From Penium margaritaceum (lineage: Eukaryota; Streptophyta; Zygnematophyceae; Desmidiales; Peniaceae), in contig SZWC01000099.1 of the NCBI GenBank assembly GCA_023375785.1, forward strand, positions 572,702 through 636,701: a stretch of 64,000 bases of DNA, written 5' to 3'. Shown here in pieces: positions 46,440 to 60,300 of the stretch. Both the position numbers and the translations under genes were made by a program. Within the stretch, counting starts at the first letter, position 1, and every line of letters begins with the position of its first letter. The notes beneath the pieces are model-generated. The model made no database searches, was not told the origin of the DNA, and saw nothing but the letters and a program-made list of their open reading frames with translations.

Positions 46440-48800
46440 CACAATAGCAAAACCAAGCCACTAGTATTCTACCTCGTTTGTACCTGCAAGATCATGCCTA
46501 GTACATCTGCACTGTGATTGGACACTCTGACTTTGGCTGACTCGTGTTATGATAAAAAAAATGAAAGTCACTTGGATACATTTGTGGTAATGGTCAGTGG
46601 CACATGCCAACTTTGTCAAGGCATTGCGCACAATAGCCACACCGAGCCACCAGTACTCTACCTTGTTCATACCTGCGAGGTCATGCGCAATATATCTGCA
46701 CTATGATTGGACAGTCTCATTGTGGCTGACTCGTGTTTATGGAAAGTTTACTTTGTAAACTTTGTGGTCATGGTCAGTGGCACATGCCAACTTTGTCAAG
46801 ACATTGCGCACAATAGCCATGCCAATCCACTGGTTTTGTAACTTGTTTATAACTGCCAGGTTATGCATATTAGATGTGCACTGTGATTGGGCACTCTGAC
46901 CGTGGCTGACTCGTATTACGATTCGTAGAAGTTAAAGTCACTTGGTAAACTTTGTCGTCATGGTCAGTGGCACATGCCAACTTCGGCAAGGCATTGCGCA
47001 CAATAGCCACACCGAGCCACCTGTATTCTACCTTGTTTGCACCTGCAAAACAATGCCTGGTACATCTACACTGTGATTGGACACTCTGACCATGGCTAAC
47101 TCGTGTTATGATCAATAGAAGTAAAAGTCACTTGGATTCATTCGTGGTCATGGTTAGTGGCACATGCCAACTTTGTCAAGGCATTGCACGCAATAGCCAC
47201 ACCGAGCCACCAGTATTCTACATTGTTTATACCTGTGAGGTCATGCCCAGTATATCTGCAATGTGATTGGACACTCTGACCGTGGCTGACTCGTGTAATG
47301 ATTCATAGCTATTTAAGGTACTTGGTAAACTTTGTGGTCATGGTCAGTGGCACATGCCAACTTTGTCAAGGCATTGCGCACAATAGCCGTGCCACGCCAC
47401 CGGTTTTTTACCTGGTTTATACCTGCAAGTTCATGCATATTAGATGTGCATTATTATTGGGCACTCTTACCGTAACTGACTCGTGTTATGATTCGTAGAA
47501 GTTAAATTCACTTGGTAAACTTTCTGGTCATGGTCAGTGGCACATGCCAAATTTGTCAAGGCATTGCGCACAATAGCCACACCGAGCCACCAGTTTTCTA
47601 CCTTGTTTGTACCTGCAAAATCATGCCTAGTACATATGCACTATGATTAGACACTTTGACTGTGAGTGACTCGTGTTATGATCAATAGAAGTAAAAGTCT
47701 CTATGATACAATTTTGGTCCTGGTCAGTGGCACATGCCAACTTTGTCAAGACATTGCGCACAATAGCCACACCGAGCCACCAGTATTCTACTTTGTTTAT
47801 ACCTGTAAGGTCATTCTTAGTATATCTGCATAGTGATTGGACACTCTGACCGTGGCTGACTCGTGTATTGATTCATATCCGTTTAAGGTACTTGGTAAAC
47901 TTTGTGGTCATGGTCAGTGGCACATGCCAACTTTGTCAAAGCATTGCGCACAATAGCAACACCAAGCCACTAGTATTCTACCTCGTTTGTACCTGCAAGA
48001 TCATGCCTAGTACATTTGCACTGTGATTGGACACTCTGACTGTGGCTGACTCGTCTTATGATCAATAGAAGTGAAAGTCACTTGGATACATTTGTGGTCA
48101 TGGTCAGTGGCACATGCCAACTTTGTCAAGGCATTGCGCACCATAGCCACACCGAGCCACCAGTACTTTACCTTGTTCATACGTGCGAGGTCATGCACAG
48201 TATATCTGCACTATGATTGGACACTCTGCCTGTGGCTGACTCGTGTTATGATTCATAGCCATTTAAGGTACTTGGTAAACTTTGTGGTCATGGTCAGTGG
48301 CACATGCCAACTTTGTCAAGGCATTGCGCACAATAGCCATGCCAATCCACTGGTTTTTTCAACATGTTTATACCTTCCAGGTCATGCATATTAGATGTGC
48401 ACTGTGATTGGGCACTCTGACCGTGGCTGACTCGTATTAAGATTCGTATAAGTTAAAGTCACTTGGTAAACTTTGTCGTCATGGTCAGTGGCACATGCCA
48501 ACTTCGTCAAGGCATTGCGCACAATATCCACACCGAGCCACCTGTGTTCTACCTTGTTTGCACCTGCAAAACAATGCCTAGTACATATGCATTGTGATTG
48601 GACACTCTGACCATGGCTAACTTGTGTTATGATCAATATAAGTAAAAGTCACTTGGATACATTTGTGGTCATGGTCAGTGGCACATGCCAACTTTGTCAA
48701 GACATTGCGCACAATATCCACACCGAGCCACCTGTGTTCTACCTTGTTTGCACCTGCAAAATCATGCCTAGTACATCTGCACTGTGATTGGACACTCTGA
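46440..48800 (-). repeat. Eight-monomer higher-order repeat (about 1,520 bp)
   Basis: CCACTAGTATTCTACCTCG occurs near 46455 and 47967. CCTGCAAAACAATGCC occurs near 47042 and 48562. The first pair is spaced about 1.51 kb because a small deletion lies between its copies (near 46740); the second pair is 1,520 bp apart. A one-monomer duplication (GCACAATATCCACACCG near 48520 and 48710) sits at the right end. Confidence 0.7.
46743..46763. other. Second fold-back scar
   Basis: AAAGTTTAC (46743-46751) and GTAAACTTT (46755-46763) are perfect inverted arms around TTT. The normal monomer has only the right arm. The left arm replaces the usual TGATTCATAGCCGTTTAAGG segment and the unit is about 10-15 bp short. 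As at 28373-28441, a break seems to have been filled by copying the neighbouring strand. Confidence 0.65.
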
Positions 48801-48852
48801 CCATGGCTAACTCGTGTTATGATCAATAGAAGTGTAATGTCACTTGGATACA

Positions 48853-49279
48853 TTTGTGGTCATGGTCAGTGGCACATGCCAACTTTGTCAAGGCATTGCA
48901 CACAATAGCCACACCGAGCCACCAGTATTCTACCTTGTTTATACCTGCAAGGTCATGCCCAGTATATCTGCAATGTGATTGGACACTCTGACCGTGGCTG
49001 ACTCGTGTAATGATTCATAGCCGTTTAAGGTACTTGGTAAACTTTGTGGTCATGGTCAGTGGCACATGCCAACTTTGTCAAGGCATTGCACACAATAGCC
49101 ACACCGAGCCACCAGTATTCTACCTTGTTTATACCTGCAAGGTCATGCCCAGTATATCTGCAATGTGATTGGACACTCTGACCGTGGCTGACTCGTGTAA
49201 TGATTCATAGCCGTTTAAGGTACTTGGTAAACTTTGTGGTCATGGTCAGTGGCACATGCCAACTTTGTCAAGGCATTGC
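48853..49279 (-). repeat. Pair of identical adjacent monomers (lag 190)
   Basis: 48853-49089 and 49043-49279 read identically over 237 bp (class C, sharing CTGCAATGTGATTGG and CTCGTGTAATGATTC). This is a very recent single-unit duplication, the longest such match I found. Confidence 0.85.
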
Positions 49280-52200
49280 GCACAATAGCCATGCCACGCC
49301 AAGGGTTTTATACCTGGTTTATACCTGCAATTTCATGCATATTAGATGTGCGCTGTAATTGGGCACTCTTACCGTGGCTGACTCCTGTTATGATTCGTAT
49401 AAGTTAAATTCACTTGGTAAACTATGTTGTCATGGTCAGTGGCACATGCCAACTTTGTCAAGGCATTGCGCACAATAGCCACACCGAGCCACCCGTTTTC
49501 TACCTTGTTTGTACCTGCAAAATCATGCCTAGTACATATGCACTGTAATTGGACACACTGACTGTGGGTGACCCGTGCTATGATCAATAGAAGTAAACGT
49601 CACTAGGATACATTTTTGGTCATGGTCAGTGGCACATGCCAAATTTGTCAAGACATTGCAAACAATAGCCACACCGAGCCACCAGTATTATACTTTGTTT
49701 ATACCTGTATGGTCATTTCCAGTATATCTGCATAGTGATTGGACACTCTGACCATGGCTGACTCGTGTATTGATTCATAACCGTTTAAGGTACTTGGTAA
49801 ACTTTGTGGTCATGGTCAGTGGCACATGCCACCTTTGTCAAGGCATTGAACACAATAGCCGTGCCAAGCCACCGGTTTTTTTACCTTGCTTATACCTGCA
49901 ATGTCATGCCTCGTACATCAGAACTGTGATTGGGTACTCTGACCGCCGCTGAATCGTGTTATGATTCGTAAAAGTTAAAGTCACTTGGTAAACTTTGTGG
50001 TCATGGTCAGTGCCACATGCCAACTCTGTCAAAGCATTCCGCACAATAGCCACACCGAGCCACCAGTATTCTACCTTTTTAATACCTGCAAGGTCATGCC
50101 CAATATATATACATTGTGATTGGACACTCTGACCGTGGCTGACTCGTGCGATGATTCATAGCGGTTTAATGTACTTGATAAACTTTGTGGTCATGGTCAG
50201 TGGCACATGCTAACTTTGTCAAGGCATTGCGCACAATAGCCACACCGAGCGACCAGCATTCTACCTTCTTTGTACCTGCAAGATCATGCCTAGTACATCT
50301 GCACCGTGATTGGACACTCTGACCGTGGCTGACTCGTGTTATGATCAATAGAAGTAAAAGTCACTTGGATACATTTGTGGTCTTGGTCAGTGGCACATGC
50401 CAACTTTGTCAAGGCATTGCCCAGAATAGCCACACCGAGCCACCAGTATTCTACCTTCTTTGTACCTGCAATGTCATGCCTAGTACATCTGCACCGTGAT
50501 TGGACACTCTGACCGTGGCTGACTCGTGTTATGATCAATAGAAGTAAAAGTCACTTGGATACATTTGTGGTCATGGTCAGTGGCACATGCCAACATTTTC
50601 AAGGTATTGCGCACAATAGCAACACCGAGCCACCAGTATTCTACCTTGTTTATACCTACAAGTTCATGCCCAGTATGTCTGCACTGTGATTGGACAATCT
50701 GACCGTGGCTGACTCGTGTTATGATACATAGCCGTTTAATGTACTTGGTAACCTTTGTGGTCATGGTCAGTGGAACATGCCAACTTTGTCAAGGCATTGC
50801 GCACAATAGCCGTGCCAAGCTACTGGTTTCTTGCCTTGTTTATAACTGCAAGGTCATGCATATTAGATGTGCATTGTGATTGGACACTCTGAATGTGGCT
50901 CACTCGTGTTACGATTCGTAGAAGCTGAAGTCACTTGGTAAACTTTGTGGTCATGGTCAGTGGCACATGCCAACTTTGTCAAGGCATTGCACACAACAGC
51001 CACACCGAGCCACTAGTATTCTACCTTGTTTGTATCTACAAGATCATGCCTAGTACATCTGCAGTGTGATTAGACACTTGGACCGTGGCTGACTCGTGTT
51101 ATGATCAATAGAAGTAAAAGTCACTTTGATACATTTGTGGTCATGGTCAGTGGCACATGCCCACTTTGTCAAGGCATTGTGTACAATAGCCACACCGAGC
51201 CACCAGTATTCGACCTTGTTTGTACTAGCAAGATCATGCATAGTACATCTGCACTGTGATTAGAAGCTCTGACCGTGGCTGACTCGTGATATTATTCATA
51301 GCCGTTTAAGGTACTTGGTAAACTTTGTGGTCATGGTCAGTGGCACAAGCCAACTTTGTCAAGGCATTGCACAAAATAGCCGTGCCAAGAAACTGGTTTT
51401 TTACCCTATGTATACCTGCAAGGTCATACATACTAGATGTGCACTGTGATTGGGCACTCGGACTGTGGCTGAGTCGTGTTACGATTTGTAGAAGTTAAAG
51501 TCACTTTGTAAACTTTTTGGTTATGGACAGTGGCACATGCCAACTTTGTCAAGGCGTTGCACACAAAAGTCGTGCCAAGCCACCGGTATTTACCTCGTTT
51601 ATGCCTGCAAGGTAATGCATATTAGATGTGCACTGTGATTTGGCACTCTGACCGTGGCAGACTTGTGTTATGTTTCATAGAAGCTAAAGCCACTTGGTAA
51701 GCTTTGTGGTCATGGTCAGTGGGACATGCCAACTTTGTCAAGGCATTGCGCACAATAGCCACACCGAGCCACCAGTATTCTACCTTGTTTGTACCTGCAA
51801 GATCATGCCTAGTACATTTGCACTGTGATTGGACATTTGACCGTGGCTGACTCGTGTTATGATTAATAGAAGTAAAAGTCACTTGAATATATTCGTTGTC
51901 ATGGTCAGTGGCACGTGCCAACTTTGTCAAGGCATTGCGCAAAATAGCCAACCGAGCCACCAATATTCTACCTTGTTTATACCTGCAAGGTCATGCCCAG
52001 TATATATATACTGTGATTTGACACTCTGACCATGGCTGACTCGTGTTATGAATCATAGCCATTTAATGTACTTGGTAAACTTTGTGCGCATGGTCAGTAG
52101 CACATGCCAGCTTTTCCAAGGCATTGCGCACAATAATTGTGCCAAGCCACCAGTTTTATACCTAGTTTATACCTGCAAGGTCATGCATATTAGATGTACG

Positions 52201-52649
52201 CTGCGATTGGACACTCTGACCATGTCTGACTCGTGTTACGATTCGTAGAAGTTCAAGTCACTTGGTAAACTTTGTGGCCATAGTGAGTGGCACATGCCAA
52301 CTGTATCAAGGTGTTACGCACACTGAGCCACCAGTATTCTACCTTGTTTGCACCTGCAAGATCATGCCTAGTACATCTTTACTTTGATTGGATGCTCTGA
52401 AAGTGCCTGACTCGTGTTGTGATCAATAGAAGTAAAAGTCACTCGGATACATATGTGGTCATGGTCAGTGACACATGCCAACTTTGTCAAGGCATTGCAC
52501 ATAATAGCCACACCGAGCCACCAGTATTCTACCTTGTTTGTACCTGCAAGGTCATGCCCAGTATATCTGCACTGTGATTGGACACTCTGACTGCGGCTGA
52601 CTCGTGTTATGATCAATAGAAGTAAAAGTCACTTGGATACATTTGTGGT

Positions 52650-54540
52650 CACGGTCAATGGCACATGCCAACTTTGTTAAGGCATTGAACACAATAGCCA
52701 AACTGAGCCAGCAGTATTCTACCTTGTTTGCACCTGCACAATCATGCCTAGCACATCTGCACTGTGATTGGACACTCTGACCGTGGCTGACTTGTGTTAT
52801 GATCAATAGAAGTAAACGTCACTTGGATACATTTGTGGTCATGGTCAGTGGCACATGCCAACTTTGTCAAGGCATTGCGCAAAATAGCCACACCGAGCCT
52901 TTAGTATTCTACCTTGTTTGTACCAGCAAGATCATCCCTAGTACATCTGCACAGTGATTGGACACTCTGATTGTGGCTGACTCCTGTCACGATCAATATA
53001 AGTAAAAGTCACTTCGATAAATTTGTGGTCATGGTCAGTGGCACATGCCAACGTTGTCAAGGAATTGCGCACAATAGCCGAACCGAGCCACTAGTATTCT
53101 ACCTTGTTTATACCTGCAAGATCATGCCCAGTTTATCTGCACTGTGTTTGGACACTCTGACCGTGGCTGACTCGTGCTATGATTCATAGCCGTTTAATGT
53201 ACTTGGTAAACTTTGTGGTCATGGTCAGTGGCACATGACAACTTTGTCAAGGCATTGCGCACAATAGCCGTGCCAAGCCACCGGTTTATTACCTTGTTTA
53301 TACCTGCAAGGTCATGCACATTAGAATTGTGCTTTGATTGGGCACTCTGACCGTGGCTGACTCTTGTTATGATTCGTAGAAGTTAAAGTCAATTGGTAAA
53401 CTTTGTGGTCATGATCAGTGGCACATGCCAACTTTTTCAAGGCATTGCGCACAATAGCCGTGCCAAGCCGCCGGTGTTTTACCATGTTTATACCTGTAAG
53501 GTCGTGCATATTAGATGTGCGCTGTGATTGGGCACTCTGACCGTGGCTGACTCGTGTTACGGTTCGTAGAAGTTAAAGGCACATGGTAAACTTTTTGGTC
53601 ATGGTCAGTGGCGCATGCCAACTTTGTCAAGGCATTTTGCACAATAGCCACACCGAGCCACCAGTATTCTACCTTTTTTTAACCTGCAACATCATGCCTA
53701 GTACATCTGCACTGTGATTGGTCACTCTGACCGTGGCTGACTCTTGTTATGATCAATAGAAGTAAAAGTCACTTAGATACATTTGTGGTCACGGTCAGTG
53801 GCACATGCCAACTTTGTCAAGGCATTGAACACAATAGCCAAACTGAGCAAGCAGTATTCTACCTTTTTTGCACCTACACAATCAGTCTAGTACATCTGCA
53901 TTGTGATTGGACACTCAGACCGTGGCTGACTCGTGTTATGATCAATAGAAGTAAACTTCACTTGGATACAATTGTGGTCATGGTCAGTGGCACATGCCAA
54001 CTTTGTCAAGGCATTGCGCGAAATAGCCATACCGAGCCACTAGTATTCTACCTTGTTTGTACCTGCAAGATCATGCCTAGTACATCTGCACTGTGATTGG
54101 TCACTCTGACCGTGGCTGACTCGTGCCATGATCAATAGAAGTAAAAGTCACTTCGAGAAATTTGTGGTCATGGTCAGTGGCACATGCCAACGTTGTCAAA
54201 GAATTGCGCACAATAGCCAAACCGTGCCACCAGTATTCTACCTTGTTTTTACCTGCAAGATCATGCCCAGTTTATCTGCACTGTGATTGGACACTCTGAC
54301 CGTGGCTGACTCCTGCTATGATTCATAGCCGTTTAATGTACTTGGTAAACTTTGTGGTCATGGTCAGTGTGACATGACATCTTTGTAAAGGCATTGCGCA
54401 CAATAGCCGTGCCAAGCCACCGGTTTGTTACCTTGTTTATACCTGCAAGGTCATGCATATTAGAAGTGCGCTTTGATTGGGCACTCTGACCGTGGCTAAC
54501 TCTTGTTATGATTCGTAGAAGTTAAAGTCAATTGGTAAAC
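52650..54540 (-). repeat. Six-monomer higher-order repeat (1,140 bp)
   Basis: GGTCACGGTCA with ATTGAACACAATAGCCAAAC is found at 52649 and 53789. AACGTTGTCAA with GCCCAGTTTATCTGC is near 53051/53127 and 54190/54265. CTTTGATTGGGCACTC with AAAGTCAATTGG is near 53331 and 54470. Spacing is 1,140 bp, or 1,139 after a one-base indel. Confidence 0.8.
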
Positions 54541-56766
54541 TTTGTGGTCATGATGAGTGGCACATGCCAAATTTGTCAAGGCATTGCGCATAATAGCCAC
54601 ATGGAGCCACCAATATTCTACCTTGTTTGCACCTGCAAGCTCATGTCTAGTGCGTCTGCACTATGATTGGGCACTCTGACCGTGGCTGACTCGTGTTATG
54701 ATCAATAGAACTAAAAGTCACTTGGATACATTTGTGGTCATGGTTAGTGGCACATGCCAGCTTTGTCAAGGCATTGCGCAAAATAGCCAAACCGAGCCCC
54801 TAGTATTATACCTTGTTTGTACCTGCAAGATCATGTCTAGTACATCTGCACTGTGATTGGAAACTCTGACCGTGGCTGACTCGTGTTATGATCAATAGAA
54901 GTAAAAGTCACTTGGATACATTTGTGGTCATGGTCAGTGGCACATGCCAACTTTCTTAAGGCATTGCGCATAATAGCCACACCAAGCCACCAGTATTTTA
55001 CCTTGTTTGTACCTGTAAAGTCATGCCTAGTGTATCTGCATTGTGATTTGACACTCTGACCGTGGCTGACTTGTGTTATGATTCATAGCCGTTAAAGGTA
55101 CTTGGTAAACTTCGTGGTCATGGTCTGTGGCACATGCCAATTTTGTCAAGGCATTGTGCACAGTAGCCATGCCAAGCCACCGGTTTTTAACATGTTTATA
55201 CATGCAAGGTCATGCATATTAGACGTGTATTGTGATTGGGCACTCTGACCGTGGCTGAATCTTGTTACGATTCGTAGAACTTAAAGTCACTTGGTAAACT
55301 TTGTGGTCATGGTCAGTGGCACTGCAAACTTTGTCAAGGCATTGCGCACAATAGCCACACCGAGCCACCAGTAGTCTACCTTGTTTGCACCTGCAAAATC
55401 ATGCCTAGTACATATGCACTGTGATAGGACACTCTGACCGTGGCTGACTCCTGTTATGATCAACAGAAGTAAAAGTCACTTGGATAAATTTGTGGTCATG
55501 GTCAGTGGCACATGCCAACTTTGTCAAGGCATTGCACACAATAGCCACACCGAGCCACCAGTATTCTACCTTGTTTGTACCTTCAAGGTCATGCCCAGTA
55601 TATCTACACTGAAATGAGACGCTCTAACCGTGGCTGACTCGTGTTATGATTCATAGCCGTTTAACGTACTTGGTAAACTTTGTGGTCATGGCAGTGGCAC
55701 ATGCCAACTTTGTCAAGGCATTCCGCACAATAGCCGTGCCAAGCCACCATTTTTTTACTTCGTTTATACCTGCAAGGTCATGCATGTTAGATGTTGCTGT
55801 GATTGGGCACTCTTATTGTGGCGGACTCGTGTTACGGTTCGTAGAGGTTAAAGTCACTTGGTAAACTTTGTAGTCATGGTCAGTGGCACATGCCAACTTT
55901 GTCAAGGCATTGCGCACAATAGCCACACCGAGCCACCAGTATTGTACCTTTTTTGAACCTGCAAGATCATGCCTAGTACATGTGCACTATGATTGGACAC
56001 TCTGACCGCGGCTGACTCATGTTATGATCAATAGAAGTTAAGGTTACTTTGATACATTTGTGGTCAAGGTCAGTGGCACATGCCAAATTTGTCAAGGCAT
56101 TGCGCACGATAGCCAAACAGAGCCACCAGTATTCTACCTTCTTTCCACCTGCAGGATCATGCCTAGTACATCTGCACTGTGATTGGATACTCTGACCGTG
56201 GCTTACTCGTGTTATGATCAATTGAAGTAAAATTCACTTGGATACATTTGTGGTCATGGTCAGTGGCACATGCCAACTTTGTCAAGGCATTGTGCAAAAC
56301 ACCCACACCAAGCCACTAGTATTCTACCTTGTTTGTACCTGCAAGATCTTGCCCAGTATATCTGCACTGTGATTGGACACTCTGACCGTGGCTGACTCGT
56401 GTTATGATTTATAGCCATTTTATGTACTTGGAAAACTTTGTGGTCATAGTCAGTGGCACAAGGCATTGCGCACAATAGCTGTGCCAAGCCACCGGTTTTT
56501 TACCTTGTTTTTACCTGCAAGGTCATGCATATTAGATGTGCGCTGTGATTGGGCACTTTGACCATGGCTGACTCGTGTTATGGTCCGTAGATGTTAATGT
56601 CACCTGGTAAACATTCTGGTCATGGTCAGTGGCACATGCAAGCTTTGTCAAGGCATTACGCACAATAGCCACATCGAGCCACCAGTATTCCACCTTGTCT
56701 GCACCTGTAAGATCATGCCTAGTTCATCTGCATTGTTATTGGACACTCTGACCGTGGCTGACTCGT

Positions 56767-57174
56767 TTCCCTTTTGTCTTGTTCTGTCTCTTATAATGAG
56801 GATGTTCATTCCCTCCTAGTTTAACCATAACAGTTCTGCACATCCTGTTCCCTTTTGGTTCCGCGGTATCACCGCCGTGTTCTCGCTCTGCTCGCCTTGT
56901 ATCTCCGCTCACTTTGCCTACCATCTTTTGCTTCGCTTCGTCACTCATGACCTTTCGCTCACCTTTGGTGCATCACCTGCTTCGCTCCCGTGCTCTCTCA
57001 TTGCCCTCTGTCTACCTTAGAGCTCTGTGTCTCACCACTGTCGAGGTCTTCTGACTAACTTCTGAGGACCGCTCTCGTCTTTCCGCCTTCATCATTCTGC
57101 TGGCTCACTTCTGTATGATTCAATGCTTCTGCCCGCTTCTGCTCCTGCCGTTGACTCTCACTACAATCTTCTGA
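56767..57174. other. 408-bp non-satellite insertion, unidentified
   Basis: The satellite stops after GCTGACTCGT and resumes at TTAAAGTCACTTGG, with about 17 bp of monomer missing. The sequence between is unrelated: pyrimidine-rich on the + strand, with many short CTTCGCT/CTCGCT words and no coding signal. On the minus strand a CATTATAAGAGACAG segment contains a TATA-like motif. Its size and context would suit a solo LTR or filler DNA, but I see neither clear TG...CA ends nor a target duplication. It shares no obvious sequence with the LTR element at 10343-14027. Confidence 0.7.
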
Positions 57175-57287
57175 TTAAAGTCACTTGGTAAACTTTGTGA
57201 TCATGGTAAGTGGCACATGCCAGCTTTGTCAAGGCATTGCGCACAATAGCCACACCGAGCCACCAGTATTCTACCTTGTTTATACCT

Positions 57288-57313
57288 NNNNNNNNNNNNN
57301 NNNNNNNNNNNNN
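57288..57313. other. Assembly gap (26 N)
   Basis: The run of N falls between TTTATACCT and TTTGTGGTCATGG. In an intact monomer about 96 bp separate these blocks, so the gap size is nominal or material is missing. It lies 113 bp from the end of the foreign insertion. Confidence 0.95.
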
Positions 57314-60300
57314 TTTGTGGTCATGGTCAGTGGCACATGCCAACTTTGTCAAGGCATTGCGCACAATAGCCACACCGAGCCACCAGTATTCTACCTTGTT
57401 TGCACCTTCAAGATCATGCCTAGTACATCTGCACTATGATTGGACACTCTGACCGTGGGTGACGCGTGTTATGATTCATAGCCGTTTAAGGTACCTGGTA
57501 AACAGTGTGGTCATGGTCAGTGGCACATGCCAACTTTGTCAAGGCATTGCGCACAATAGCCGTGCCAAGCCACCAGTTTTTTACCTTCTTTATATCAGCA
57601 AGGTCATGCATATTAGATGTGCACTATGATTGGGCTCTCTGAATGTGGCTGACTCGTGTTACGATTCGTAGAAGTTAAAGTCACTTGGTAAACTTTATGG
57701 TCATGGTCAGTGGCACATGCCAACTTTGTCAAGGCATTGCGCACAAAAGCCGTGCCAAGCCACGGGTTTTTTTACCTTGTGTATGCCTGCAAGGTCATGC
57801 ATATTAGATGTGCACTGTGATTGGGCACTCTGACCGTGGCTGACTTGTGTTATGAGTCGTAGAAGTTCAGGTCACTTGGTAAACTTAGTGGTCCTGCTCA
57901 GTGGCACATGCCAACTTTGTCAAGTCATTGCACACAATAGCCACACCAAGACACCAGTATTCTACCTTGTTTTTACCTGCAAGATTATGCCTAGTACATC
58001 TGCACTTTGATGGGACACTCTGATCGTGGCTGACTCGTGTTATGATCAATAGAAGTAAAAGTCACTTGGATGCATTTGTGGTCATGGTCAGTGGCACATG
58101 CCAACTTTGTCAAGGCATTGCACACAATAGCCACACCGAGCCACCAGTATTCTGCCTTGTTTGTACCTACAAGATCATGCCTAGTACATGTGAACTGTGA
58201 TTGGACACTCTGACCGTGGCTGACTCGTGTTATGAGTCATAGCCGTTTAAGGTACTTGGTAAACTTTGTGGTCATGATCAGTGGCACATGCCAACTTTGT
58301 CAAGGCATTGCGCACAATAGCCGTACCACGCCACCAGTTTTTTACCTTGTTTATACCTACAAGGTCATGCCTAGTACATCTGAACTGTGATTGGGCACTT
58401 TGACTGTAGCTGACTCGTGTTACAATTTGTAGAAGTTAAAGTCACTTGGTAAACCTTGTGGTCATGGTCAGTGGCACATGCCAACTTTGTCAAGGCATTG
58501 CGCACAATAGCCACACCGAGCCTCCAGTATTATACCTTGTTTGTACCTGCAAGATCATGCCTACTACATGTGTGCATTGATTGGACACTTTGACCGTGGC
58601 TGACTCGTGTTATGATCAATAGAAGTAAAAGTCACTTGGATACATTTGTGGTCGTGGTCAGTGGCACATGCCAACTTTGTCAAGGCCTTGCACATAATAG
58701 CCACACTGAGCCACAAGTATTCTACCTTGTTTATACATGTAAGGTCATGCCCAATATATCTGCACTGTGATTGGACATTCTGACCGTGGCTGACTCGTGT
58801 TATGATTCATAGCCGTTTAAGGTACTTGGTAAACTTTGTGGTCATGGTCAGTGGCACATGCCAACTTTGTCAAGGCATTGCCCACAATAGCTGTGCCAAG
58901 CCACCGGTTTTTTACCTTGTTTAAACCTGCAATGTCATGCATATTAGATGTGCACTGTGATTGGGTACTCTGACTGTGGCTGACTTGTGTTATGATTCAT
59001 AGAAGTTAAAGTCACTTGGTAAATTTTGTGGTCATGGTCAGTGGCACATGCCAACTTTGTCAAGGCATTGCGCACAATAGCTACACCGAGCCACCAGTAT
59101 TCTACCTTATTTGTACTTACAAGATCATGCCTAGTACATCTGCACTGTGATTGGACACTCTGACTGTGGCTGACTCGTGTTATGATCAATAGATGGAAAA
59201 CTCGCTTGGATACATTTGTGGTCATGGTCAGTGGCACATGCCAACTTTGTCAATGCATTGCGTACAATAGCCACACCGAGCCACCAGTATTCTACCTTGT
59301 TTATACATGTAAGGTCATGCCCACTATATCTGCACTGTGATTGGACACTGTGCTCGTGGCTGACTCGTGTTATGATTCATAGCCATTTAAGGTACTTGGT
59401 AAACTTTGTGGTCATGGTCAGTGGCACATGCCAACTTTGTCAAGGCATTGCGCACAATAGCCGTGCCAAGCCACCAGTTTTGTTACCTTTTTTACACTTG
59501 CAAGGTCATGCCTAGTACATCTGAACTGTGATTGCGCACTCTGACTGTGGCTGACTTGTGTTACAATTCGTAGAAGTTAAAGTCACTTGGTAAACTTTGT
59601 GGTAATGGTCAGTGGCACATGCCAACTTTGTCAAGGCATTATGCACAGTAGCCGTGCCAAGCCACCAGTTTTTTACCTTGTTTACACCTGCAAGATCATG
59701 CATATTATATGTGCACTGTGTTTGGGCATTCTGACCGTGGTTGACTCGTGTTACGATTCGTAGAAGTTAAAATCGCTTGGTAAACTTTGTGGTCATGGTC
59801 AGTGGCACATGCCAACGTTGTCAAGGCATTGCGCACAATAGCCATTCCGAGCCACCGGTATTCTATCTTGTTTGAACCTGCAAGATCATGCTTAGTACAT
59901 CTGCTTTGTGATTGGACACTCTGACCGTGGCTGACTCGTGTTATGATCAATAGATTTAAAAGTCACATGGATACATTTGTGTTCATGGTCAGTGGCACAT
60001 GCCAACTTTGTCAAGGCATTGTGCACAATAGCCACACCGAGCCACCAGTATTCTACCTTGTTTGTACCTGCAAGGTCATGCCCAGTATATCTGCATTGTG
60101 ATTGGACACTCTGCCCGTGGCTGACTCGTGTTATGATCAATAGAAGTAAAAGTCACTTGGATACATTTGTGGTCATGGTCAGTGGCACATGCCAACTTTG
60201 TCAAGGCCTTGCACATAATAACAACACAGAGCCACTAGTATTATTCCTTGTTTATATCTGCAAGGTCATTCCTAGTACATCTGAACTGTGATTGGGCACT

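Larger units (their letters stand above)
25815..56766 (-). repeat. 190-bp satellite array, minus polarity, main block
   Basis: About 163 monomers lie in reversed orientation. In + coordinates classes A, B and C appear as GATTCGTAGAAGTTAAAGTC, GATCAATAGAAGTAAAAGTC and GATTCATAGCCGTTTAAGG. Higher-order repeats are much clearer than in the left arm, with lags of 380, 760, 1140, about 1520, 1710 and 3420 bp. Small deletions occur at about 46735-46755, 52310-52325 and 56455-56465. No gene is present; open frames of 60-120 codons on both strands come from the repeat itself. Confidence 0.97.
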
